Made by a program: the position numbers and the translations under genes
Notes under the pieces: generated by a model
Told to the model about the DNA's origin: nothing
The model's database searches: none
The model's input: the letters and a program-made list of their open reading frames with translations, nothing else
Origin: a virus
DNA: 64,000 nucleotides
IMG/VR virus record: IMGVR_UViG_3300042463_001065
Span: 1-64,000 of that record
Direction: 5' to 3' (one strand)
In this document: in pieces, positions 8,853 to 15,431 of the stretch
Layout: each line of letters opens with the position of its first letter
How positions within the stretch are numbered: the first letter of the stretch is position 1

Positions 8853-9971
8853 TTATATAACATTATATGGGCTTGTAAATGGTCTATATTTTAACGCTTT
8901 ATTCATATTTTCAGCCATAGCTCCTTTTATCTCCCATTGTTTTTCAGGTCTAAGTCTTTCTAATCTAGTTTTAAGTTCTTCCCACAAAATAGTTTTTTCG
9001 TCTTTAGCTTCAGTGTTTAAACTTTGCCACTCTAAAGTTACTTCACTATCCGGCGTTTTTAAGTTACCACTATACTTACCTCTAACTTTTGCTAAAGTTT
9101 CTTTACAATAAGCAGTAAACCATCTTCTAACCCATGTCTGTGCGGGTGAATTTAATTCATCCCACCTCATTTCATCAATTGGAACATCTGAAGGTAATTT
9201 TACAATATCTGGATTTTTTTTCAAACAATCTTCTCTATCGTTTGTTTCATAATACCAATACCAAACTTTATATTTCTGATACTTTATATTCCCAAAATCA
9301 AATTTACCACCAGGAACATTCATTAAGTGTATCGCCTTTTTACCTTCAGGTAATGCGGTTACTCTATATGTTAATTCCCCTGATATGATTCTTCTTTTCA
9401 TACTTATATCTTGCATTCTTAAAAGAATATCAAATGCTGGTGTTATAAAATAATTTCCTGTTGTCCCCATTTGAGAAAATCCGGCACCACCACCTAAACC
9501 AATACCACCAAATCCACCAAATCCACCCATAAACGGATCAAAATATGCTGCATCCAATTCAGATCTTGTAAACCAAAGTAATTCATTTAATTCTCTTCCT
9601 GCGGGTATTTCATATATTTGTTGGTTTGGAATTAAATCTATATAATCTTTTTTCAAAACATAATCTCCTCCCGCTTGTAATCCAACAATTTTTGAATACG
9701 AATATGTGTATTGTGTTTCCCAATCTAAACTTCTAGTTGTGAACGCTCTTGTCACAGATTGTTCATCCAAGTTTAAACCATATAAAGACGACCACTGAGA
9801 TTCAATCAACCAATCATTTACATGTTGAGCATAATCCTGAATTGATAGTTCCAATAACGAATCCATCATTTCGTCTTCCAACTCTACACTACGTAAAGGT
9901 GCTCCTAAAAGATTTCTAATTCTTTTATAAAGTTTACTTCTGTCCGGTTCGGTGATAATTGCAGTATTCAT
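8853..9971 (-). CDS. Putative neck / head-tail connector protein
   Basis: 372 residues. The N-terminal helical segment (YKRIRNLLGAPLRSVELEDEM, then LLELSIQDYAQHV) resembles the start of neck or head-tail completion proteins of T4-type marine phages, where a short hairpin of helices is followed by a beta region. A Gly/Phe-rich insert, about residues 143-168, interrupts the middle and looks like a disordered loop. The C-terminal third is helical and rich in Arg, Lys and Trp. Assignment is by resemblance and is not certain; a generic structural protein is the fallback. Confidence 0.5.
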   Translation of the reverse strand: MNTAIITEPDRSKLYKRIRNLLGAPLRSVELEDEMMDSLLELSIQDYAQHVNDWLIESQWSSLYGLNLDEQSVTRAFTTRSLDWETQYTYSYSKIVGLQAGGDYVLKKDYIDLIPNQQIYEIPAGRELNELLWFTRSELDAAYFDPFMGGFGGFGGIGLGGGAGFSQMGTTGNYFITPAFDILLRMQDISMKRRIISGELTYRVTALPEGKKAIHLMNVPGGKFDFGNIKYQKYKVWYWYYETNDREDCLKKNPDIVKLPSDVPIDEMRWDELNSPAQTWVRRWFTAYCKETLAKVRGKYSGNLKTPDSEVTLEWQSLNTEAKDEKTILWEELKTRLERLRPEKQWEIKGAMAENMNKALKYRPFTSPYNVI

Positions 9972-9985
9972 AAGATATATTTTTA

Positions 9986-9993
9986 TATAAATA
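9986..9993 (-). promoter_or_regulatory. TATTTATA box before the neck-like gene
   Basis: Read on the minus strand, TATTTATA lies 14 bases before the start codon at 9971. It sits inside a short inverted repeat, AAGATAT...ATATCTT, at 9972-9997. Confidence 0.4.
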
Positions 9994-9998
9994 TCTTA

Positions 9999-11084
9999 TC
10001 ACTTAACTTTATTTCTTTCTAATTGCGTTGTGTATTGATCATTAACAAATCCCCAATTCACAACTTTCCAAAAGTTTTTAACGTATTTGTCTCTTTGATT
10101 TTTATATTTTAGATAATATGCGTGTTCCCACACATCTAAACCAAGTAATGGGTACCCTTGTATTTTTTCAGTATTCATTAAAGGATTGTCTTGATTTGAA
10201 GTGGATACAATTTTTAAATTGTTTGTTTTAGTTAAAATTAACCACACCCATCCTGAACCAAATCTTGATTTTGATTCTTCTTCAAACTTTTCTTTAAAAA
10301 TTTCGTAAGAACCAAAAGTTTTTTCTATTTTTGATTTTATTGGGTCTTTAATTTCTTGTTTTTTTGGGGATAACATTTTCCAAAAAAGTGCGTGATTAAA
10401 TGCTCCGCCACCATTGTTTTTTATGACTGTGTTATACTTACTTATTTTTTTAATTATCTGTTCAATATCTAAATCAGGACCTTTAACTTTTTCTAATTCC
10501 ACATTTAATTTTTCAACATATCCTTTGTAATGTTTATTATAGTGGGTTTTCATTGTTTCAGAATCAATGAAAGTTTCTAAATCGTTAAAGTCATATTGTA
10601 ATTTTTCTATGGATATTTTTTTTATTTCTGAAATAATATTTTTTTGTGAAACTAAATCTTCATTTAATTTTAATTCTACCTCTTCAATTTTTTTTAAAAA
10701 TGGTTTATATATTTTTTTTTCATTTTCTTTGTTTTTAGCAAAATATTTTAAAATTTCACCCGACTTAGCGTTAGCCTCATTTTCATTTTTTCCACCAATA
10801 CTCTTACCTCTATCTCTATTAAGTGTGTTTCTTTGGTATTCGTGAATCCATTCATGACCTAAAGTTCTCAACACATCACTAATAATTCTATCCTTAACAA
10901 AAATTTTTAATCTACCTTTATTTGTTCTACTCCCTGTGGTCATAGTTCCCGTTCTTTTTTCTAAAAAATCAATAGTTATTTGATTATCTAATGGATATTT
11001 TTTTTGTAGTTTTTTTATAAAACTGTCAATTATTTCTTTATTAATTTTATTTGTATTTTTTGGATAATTAATTATATTACTCAT
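9999..11084 (-). CDS. HExxH metalloprotease fused to Fe/Mn superoxide dismutase
   Basis: 361 residues in one uninterrupted frame. N-terminal domain (about 1-120): H77-E-W-I-H81 zinc motif and a likely third ligand, E103, in ENEANAKSG, as in small phage HExxH proteins. Residues 121-160 form a charged helical linker. C-terminal domain (about 160-361) is a full superoxide dismutase: HYNKHYKGYV, NGGGAFNHALFW, FGSGWVWL and DVWEHAYYLKYKNQR. All four metal ligands are present (H181, H231, D317, H321). Gly at the residue four before H231 and Gln298 in SNQDNPL favour the Mn-type over the Fe-type arrangement. Expected reaction: superoxide to oxygen and hydrogen peroxide. The protease substrate is unknown. 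It lies between a neck-like gene and a helicase, and a TATTTATA box is 4 bases upstream. Confidence 0.9.
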   Translation of the reverse strand: MSNIINYPKNTNKINKEIIDSFIKKLQKKYPLDNQITIDFLEKRTGTMTTGSRTNKGRLKIFVKDRIISDVLRTLGHEWIHEYQRNTLNRDRGKSIGGKNENEANAKSGEILKYFAKNKENEKKIYKPFLKKIEEVELKLNEDLVSQKNIISEIKKISIEKLQYDFNDLETFIDSETMKTHYNKHYKGYVEKLNVELEKVKGPDLDIEQIIKKISKYNTVIKNNGGGAFNHALFWKMLSPKKQEIKDPIKSKIEKTFGSYEIFKEKFEEESKSRFGSGWVWLILTKTNNLKIVSTSNQDNPLMNTEKIQGYPLLGLDVWEHAYYLKYKNQRDKYVKNFWKVVNWGFVNDQYTTQLERNKVK

Positions 11085-11088
11085 GTAA

Positions 11089-11096
11089 TATAAATA
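11089..11096 (-). promoter_or_regulatory. TATTTATA box before the protease-SOD gene
   Basis: Minus-strand TATTTATA ending 4 bases before the start at 11084 and lying just after the helicase stop. Confidence 0.35.
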
Positions 11097-12860
11097 TCAC
11101 CTCTTATGAGAAATTAAATTTAACATTTCTTCAATTGTTGATGCGTCTTCCATCATGTTGTCACCCATAACAGTTGATATGATTTTTTTCTTCCTATTGA
11201 GGATGTCATATATCACTCCCTCTATTGTATTTTCAAAAAGAGGATAATATACCGATGTTGAATTTTTTTGACCAATTCTATGTGATCTATCTTCTGCTTG
11301 TGCGTGTTCTGCGGGGACAAAAGATAAATCATTCATGATTACGGCTTCTGCAGATGTTAAAGTAATACCGACACCTGCGGCCTTTAAATTACCAACAAAA
11401 ACTTTTATTTTGTCGTTTTCTTGAAAATCATCCACCGCCTTTTGTCTATGAGGTTTTGAACAAGACCCGTCTAAATAAACTGCTTGTTTTCCAAAATGGT
11501 CATAAATGGTTCGTAAAGTGTCAGTAAAGTTTGTAAATATGATTACTTTTTTACCTTGTTCAATAATGTTTTCAGCCAATTCAATTGTGTTTTTAACTTT
11601 TTCTTCGGCAATTACCTTTCTTACTTTCATTAACTTACCAAACTGAATTGTAAGTGATGATGACTCCTCTGAATTATTATCATACCAATTAAAGTATTCA
11701 CCCATTAATTCTTCGTAATCTTTTGATTTTAATCTTAAATAAACAGGAGTAATAATTTTATCTGGTAAATCTAAAACATCTTCTTTTAATCTTCTTAAAA
11801 TGTGAGTTTGTGTTCTTTCTCTTAACTCATCTAAATTAGACGCACCTGTTACATTCCAAACTTTTCTTTTACCTACGCTAAATTGAAAACCATTACAATA
11901 TCTTTTGGCGTATGCCATCCAATTTGCGGCAACAGGACTTTCAACTAAACTCAAAAGATTATAATAATTCATAGGTCTTGAGGTCATCGGTGTTCCCGTT
12001 AATAACCAAACCCTTTCAACGTTACCACATAAATCATTTACTATTTTTGTTCTTTGTGCTTGTGGATTTGAAATCATATGTGCTTCGTCCATTATAACCA
12101 AATCAAAATTAGTGTTTAGAATTATTGATTCATCTTTCTTTTTTGGGTCGTGAAAGTTTTTTAATATGTCGTAATTAATTATAACAAAATCAGATTCAGT
12201 TGAAAACTTCTTACCTTCCGAAATATAAACAGACCTATCTGAATAATTTTCAATTTCACGTTGCCAATTTATCTTTAATGAGGCTGGACAAACAATTAAT
12301 ATTTTTTTTGCTCCCGTCTCTAATGCCGAAATAATTGTTGAGGTTGTTTTACCAAGTCCCATATCATCAGCCAAAATAAACTTTTTGTTTCTAACAAGTT
12401 TTTCAATTGCTTCTTTTTGGTGATCCATCGGAGCCCTGTGATTATATTTAGAATATTCAATAACAACATTCTTTACCTCATTATCTTTTATAAGTGCGGT
12501 TTTTGGAATCCAAAAATCATGTATTGTTTCACCACTAAATATTTTACCCCAAATATGATACGACTTATCTTTTTCAACCAAAAGTTTTTCAACATATATT
12601 TCCGTTGGTTCTTTAGTGTACATTTTATCTTCCATCATTTTTTTTCCAAAATATGAATCAAGTTTGACCCATTTTTTTGCCACCTTTGGTGTTCGTCCGT
12701 GAAAGTTAATTATGTATTCAGCTTGAGATCTTGTGGGGGTAAAAGACTTACTATTTTGTTTTTTGTTTTTTAACGACAAGATATAGTTATTTGACCCAAC
12801 ATAATCATCTAACATTTGAAGGGCCCTTGTTTCAGGCGTTTTTGAAATTAATTCTTCCAT
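11097..12860 (-). CDS. SNF2-family DNA helicase/ATPase
   Basis: 587 residues with the superfamily 2 set in order: motif I ADDMGLGKT (residues 164-172), motif Ia near CPASLKINW, motif II DEAH (258-261), motif III LLTGTPM (286-292), and the C-terminal half with VFVGNLKAAGVGITLTSA and motif VI DRSHRIGQK. This is the SNF2/SMARCAL1-like group, DNA translocases that remodel or anneal DNA junctions, rather than the UvsW type of T4. A likely role is recombination-dependent replication or fork repair alongside UvsX. The N-terminal 140 residues carry a beta-rich region (YHIWGKIFSGETIHDFWIPK) that may contact DNA. It is divergent from the gene at 12959, with a 98-base AT-rich region between that holds two TATTTATW boxes. 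Confidence 0.9.
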   Translation of the reverse strand: MEELISKTPETRALQMLDDYVGSNNYILSLKNKKQNSKSFTPTRSQAEYIINFHGRTPKVAKKWVKLDSYFGKKMMEDKMYTKEPTEIYVEKLLVEKDKSYHIWGKIFSGETIHDFWIPKTALIKDNEVKNVVIEYSKYNHRAPMDHQKEAIEKLVRNKKFILADDMGLGKTTSTIISALETGAKKILIVCPASLKINWQREIENYSDRSVYISEGKKFSTESDFVIINYDILKNFHDPKKKDESIILNTNFDLVIMDEAHMISNPQAQRTKIVNDLCGNVERVWLLTGTPMTSRPMNYYNLLSLVESPVAANWMAYAKRYCNGFQFSVGKRKVWNVTGASNLDELRERTQTHILRRLKEDVLDLPDKIITPVYLRLKSKDYEELMGEYFNWYDNNSEESSSLTIQFGKLMKVRKVIAEEKVKNTIELAENIIEQGKKVIIFTNFTDTLRTIYDHFGKQAVYLDGSCSKPHRQKAVDDFQENDKIKVFVGNLKAAGVGITLTSAEAVIMNDLSFVPAEHAQAEDRSHRIGQKNSTSVYYPLFENTIEGVIYDILNRKKKIISTVMGDNMMEDASTIEEMLNLISHKR

Positions 12861-12865
12861 TATAT

Positions 12866-12873
12866 TATAAATA
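12866..12873 (-). promoter_or_regulatory. TATTTATA box before the helicase
   Basis: Minus-strand TATTTATA, 5 bases before the helicase start, in the divergent 98-base region 12861-12958. Confidence 0.35.
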
Positions 12874-12919
12874 ATAATAGTAAATAATATAAAAAAAACA
12901 ACTTTTTATTTGTGTGTGA

Positions 12920-12927
12920 TATTTATT
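12920..12927 (+). promoter_or_regulatory. TATTTATT box before the acidic repeat protein
   Basis: TATTTATT 31 bases before the start at 12959, the same spacing as at the sheath and tube genes. It shares the divergent region with the helicase box. Confidence 0.45.
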
Positions 12928-12958
12928 TTAATAAATTAATTAAAAAAAAAATTGTGTT

Positions 12959-13324
12959 ATGAAAAAAATAATAAGACTTAACGAAAGAGAACTTTCTAGA
13001 CTTGTTAGAAGAGCGATACGTGAACAAGAAGAAAAAGATATGGATGATGAGGATATGGATGATGAGGATATGGATGATGAGGATATGGATGATGAGGATA
13101 TGGATGATGAGGATATAGATGATAATGAAAAAATAGAAAAGGCTCAAGAAACATGTAATGACTTAATTGAAATGTTAGAAGACGTATTAGAAGATTTAAA
13201 AGATATATGTGACTCAGATGATATTCTTGAACTTTTACCGACAAAAGTTGCATCAATAGAAGAACTTTCAGAATCTTTAACTGAATTTATAGACGGAGTT
13301 GAATCAAACGCTATTGGATTATAG
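12959..13324 (+). CDS. Acidic repeat protein with capsid-targeting-like N-terminus
   Basis: 121 residues in three parts. Residues 1-22 are basic and amphipathic (IIRLNERELSRLVRRAIRE) and end at I20-R21-E22, a match to the [LI]-x-E cleavage signal of T4-type prohead proteases. Residues 27-51 are five copies of DMDDE, encoded by a perfect 15-base tandem repeat, giving a very acidic low-complexity tract. The rest is an acidic helical region with two Cys (ETCNDLIEML, DLKDICDS). The N-terminal phrase I-x-L-N-E-x-E-L-x-R-L is related to one in the tiny gene at 18717. It could be a packaged internal protein or scaffold-type protein; no enzymatic function is seen. It is followed by a strong terminator. 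Confidence 0.7.
   Translation: MKKIIRLNERELSRLVRRAIREQEEKDMDDEDMDDEDMDDEDMDDEDMDDEDIDDNEKIEKAQETCNDLIEMLEDVLEDLKDICDSDDILELLPTKVASIEELSESLTEFIDGVESNAIGL
13037..13126 (+). repeat. 15-bp tandem repeat, five perfect copies plus one decayed
   Basis: The unit GATATGGATGATGAG repeats perfectly from 13037 to 13111; a sixth copy (13112-13126) has three changes. It is in frame and encodes DMDDE. Copy number may vary between isolates by slippage. Confidence 0.95.
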
Positions 13325-13350
13325 TAATTTAAAATTTTTAAAATAACATA

Positions 13351-13375
13351 AAGCCCTACTATTGTGGGGTTTTTT
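13351..13375 (+). terminator. Rho-independent terminator
   Basis: Stem AAGCCCTAC/GTGGGGTTT (two G-T pairs) with loop TATT, followed by a T-run to 13375. It ends the unit of the acidic repeat protein. Confidence 0.8.
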
Positions 13376-13386
13376 GTGCTTAATGA

Positions 13387-13394
13387 TATTTATT
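13387..13394 (+). promoter_or_regulatory. TATTTATT box at the start of the gene at 13398
   Basis: TATTTATT ends 3 bases before the start codon and follows a terminator, so some promoter is needed here. The very short gap would give a leaderless or nearly leaderless transcript if this is a -10 element. Confidence 0.35.
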
Positions 13395-13397
13395 AAT

Positions 13398-13913
13398 ATG
13401 TCACAAAATAAAGTTCCAATTACAAGATTAAATAAGTTTTTTTCTGAAGAAGATTTTAATTTAGAGATTGAAATGGGCATGGAATGGCAGATGGGTGATA
13501 TGAATTTTACCGTTGTTTTATATCGTGTTGACAGACAAAGGACAAATAATGATGATGTTTATGGTGAGGCGTTAAGCGATGGAATACAGTTTTTAGCACC
13601 AATAGAAGTTAAAGGTTTAGTAAAAATTGATGCACCAACTAACTCAGATTATGGGTCATCAAAACTTTCACAACTTGAACCAGGTAACATGACATTTAGT
13701 GTTTATCAATCACATTTAGATCAATTAGCTATTGAGATATCTTTGGGGGATTATTTAGCGTATTATGAAACAGAAGATAGGGTTAGATATTATTCAGTGG
13801 TAAATGATGGTAGAGTTACTTCAGATATGAAACATACTTATGGTGGTTATAAAAAATATTATAGAACAATAATCGCATCACCTGTAACTAACGACGAATT
13901 TAACGGTTTATAA
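13398..13913 (+). CDS. Putative neck/tail-completion structural protein
   Basis: 171 residues starting MSQNKVPITRLNKFF. An upstream ATG at 13362 is rejected because it lies within the terminator hairpin. The middle is beta-rich (NFTVVLYRVDRQRT, QFLAPIEVKG, GNMTFSVYQ) and the C-terminus contains YYSVVNDGRVTSD and KKYYRTIIASPV. This composition is typical of tail-completion or connector proteins in large myophages, and it sits two genes before the sheath. No specific T4 homologue can be named from sequence alone. The stop is 2 bases before the next start. Confidence 0.55.
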   Translation: MSQNKVPITRLNKFFSEEDFNLEIEMGMEWQMGDMNFTVVLYRVDRQRTNNDDVYGEALSDGIQFLAPIEVKGLVKIDAPTNSDYGSSKLSQLEPGNMTFSVYQSHLDQLAIEISLGDYLAYYETEDRVRYYSVVNDGRVTSDMKHTYGGYKKYYRTIIASPVTNDEFNGL

Positions 13914-13915
13914 AA

Positions 13916-15145
13916 ATGGCATTACCAAAACAAAACAAAAAACACCTTCCTTTAATACCAACCAAAGTTGGAAAAGAAAGAAGACAACAAATGTTGGATG
14001 ATATTACGGATGGTGGAACTTTTCTACCAAAAGGTGTATTACATGCCGACATGGATAGAGGTGTGTTAGATTTTGTTAAAAATGATTTGAAATTAGTTGT
14101 TGACGGTAAAACGGTCCCTACTGTTGATAAAATCATAACAACACAAAGTTGGACACAATTTACAGAGACATGGAAATTTCAAGATTTAGATAAAAATGTA
14201 TCCTTACCATTTATTATTACGGTAAGACAACCTGAAGTTAAATATGGAAAAATTAATAATGGAGCTTACAATATACCCGAAAGGTTACGATTTTTTTATT
14301 ATACCGTACCTACTTGGGATGGGCAAAGAAAAGGGGCTGACGTATATAAAATACCTCAACCTGTTCCTGTTGATATTACCTACACAGTTAAGATTTTTTG
14401 TAATAGAATGAGAGAAGTTAATGAATTTAACAAAATCATGATGCAAAAATTTACCTCTAAACAAGCATACACACAAATAAAAGGTCATTATATGCAAATG
14501 ACTTTGGAAGACCCGACAGATGAATCGGTAAAAGAAATAGAAAAGAGAAAGTATTATATCCAAAGTTATAAAATAACATTAAAGGGTATGTTAATAGATG
14601 AAGAAGAATTTCAAGTGTCACCAGCAATTACAAGACAAGTTACACTATTTGAGTTTGATACTAAAAAAAGAGGTCGTAAAGTTGAAATAGAACCAGCAAG
14701 ACCCGACAGTTTTGACTTAGATTTATTATTTGTTTCGGGAGTTACTCAATTGAATGAAGTTTTTAGGTATACCGCAGACATAACAATTAACGAAACAACT
14801 AATTTAATCAATTGTTATGAAACCACTTATTCGTCAATAACAAATAATACCTTGACCTATATTAACTGTAGTGGAGCAACAACCACAATATCTACAAATA
14901 TTGGTGACTCAGGTAATATTTGCGTTAAATCCTCAACCTTACCATCTTTTAGTAATACGACTGGAGGTACATTTAATGAGGGAGTATCTTGTGCTTCAAG
15001 TTATTCTGTTTTTATTAATAATAATTATTTAGGTGACAACGTACCATTAATACAAATTAACAATGGGGATACTTTAAAAATTATAGTTTATAAAGATGAC
15101 GTAACTCAGAATTCAATTATAAAGACTAATGCCGTTTTAGTTTAG
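13916..15145 (+). CDS. Putative tail terminator/completion protein
   Basis: 409 residues. The first 260 form a conserved-looking structural domain with the phrases SWTQFTETWKFQDLD, VPTWDGQRKGADVYKIPQP and VKIFCNRMREVNEFNK, seen by me as typical of large-myophage proteins encoded just before the sheath. A tail-terminator role fits that position but is inference. From about residue 280 a Thr/Ser/Asn-rich extension with several Cys ends in a beta domain (YSVFINNNYLGDNVPLIQI), which looks like an added Ig-like decoration. It is coupled to the upstream gene with a 2-base gap. Confidence 0.5.
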   Translation: MALPKQNKKHLPLIPTKVGKERRQQMLDDITDGGTFLPKGVLHADMDRGVLDFVKNDLKLVVDGKTVPTVDKIITTQSWTQFTETWKFQDLDKNVSLPFIITVRQPEVKYGKINNGAYNIPERLRFFYYTVPTWDGQRKGADVYKIPQPVPVDITYTVKIFCNRMREVNEFNKIMMQKFTSKQAYTQIKGHYMQMTLEDPTDESVKEIEKRKYYIQSYKITLKGMLIDEEEFQVSPAITRQVTLFEFDTKKRGRKVEIEPARPDSFDLDLLFVSGVTQLNEVFRYTADITINETTNLINCYETTYSSITNNTLTYINCSGATTTISTNIGDSGNICVKSSTLPSFSNTTGGTFNEGVSCASSYSVFINNNYLGDNVPLIQINNGDTLKIIVYKDDVTQNSIIKTNAVLV

Positions 15146-15295
15146 TTATTCACCATAAATGTCTTTTTCTTTAGTACAAGTTTTAATTATTAAATTTTCT
15201 AAAAATTTATAAAGTTTTAAACCATTTTCTTCACAGTATTTTTTTAATAATAAATGTGTTTCTTCAGAAATCTTTATATTTTTAATTTTTTTCAT
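15146..15295 (-). CDS. Small ribbon-helix-helix-like protein, antisense within the tail operon
   Basis: 49 residues, found by reading the minus strand of the gap before the sheath. It begins MKKIKNIKISEETHLLLKKY and ends KTCTKEKDIYGE. A short basic strand (KIKNIKIS), then a helix (EETHLLLKKYCEEN), a GLKL turn and a second helix (YKFLENLIIK) match the Arc/MetJ/CopG ribbon-helix-helix plan, which binds DNA as a dimer. Its stop directly abuts the stop of the upstream tail gene with no spacer, and it faces the sheath gene's upstream region, so it could regulate that region. Its small size makes a random frame possible, but codon use and fold pattern argue for a real gene. Confidence 0.6.
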   Translation of the reverse strand: MKKIKNIKISEETHLLLKKYCEENGLKLYKFLENLIIKTCTKEKDIYGE

Positions 15296-15392
15296 ATTAA
15301 TAAATATTTTAATAGGTAGAAAAAAGGTAGAATTTTTTCATACTACTATCTATTTATTATTTTTTAGGTCTGTTTTTTGCTTAGAATTAATG

Positions 15393-15400
15393 TATTTATA
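15393..15400 (+). promoter_or_regulatory. TATTTATA box before the sheath gene
   Basis: TATTTATA 31 bases before the sheath start, with a T-rich stretch upstream. The upstream gap also carries the antisense regulator-like gene. Confidence 0.5.
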
Positions 15401-15431
15401 TATAAAAATAAATCTTTAATTAACTAAAAAA

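Noticed and set aside
12923-13147. Minus-strand open frames with LIIHI or PHHPY repeats over the acidic repeat
   Set aside because: They are mirror images of the DMDDE-coding 15-bp repeat; the hydrophobic repeats arise from reading the opposite strand, with no start context.
13362-13397. Upstream ATG for the gene at 13398
   Set aside because: It lies inside the terminator hairpin and has no spacer, while ATG 13398 follows a TATTTATT box and starts a more typical protein.
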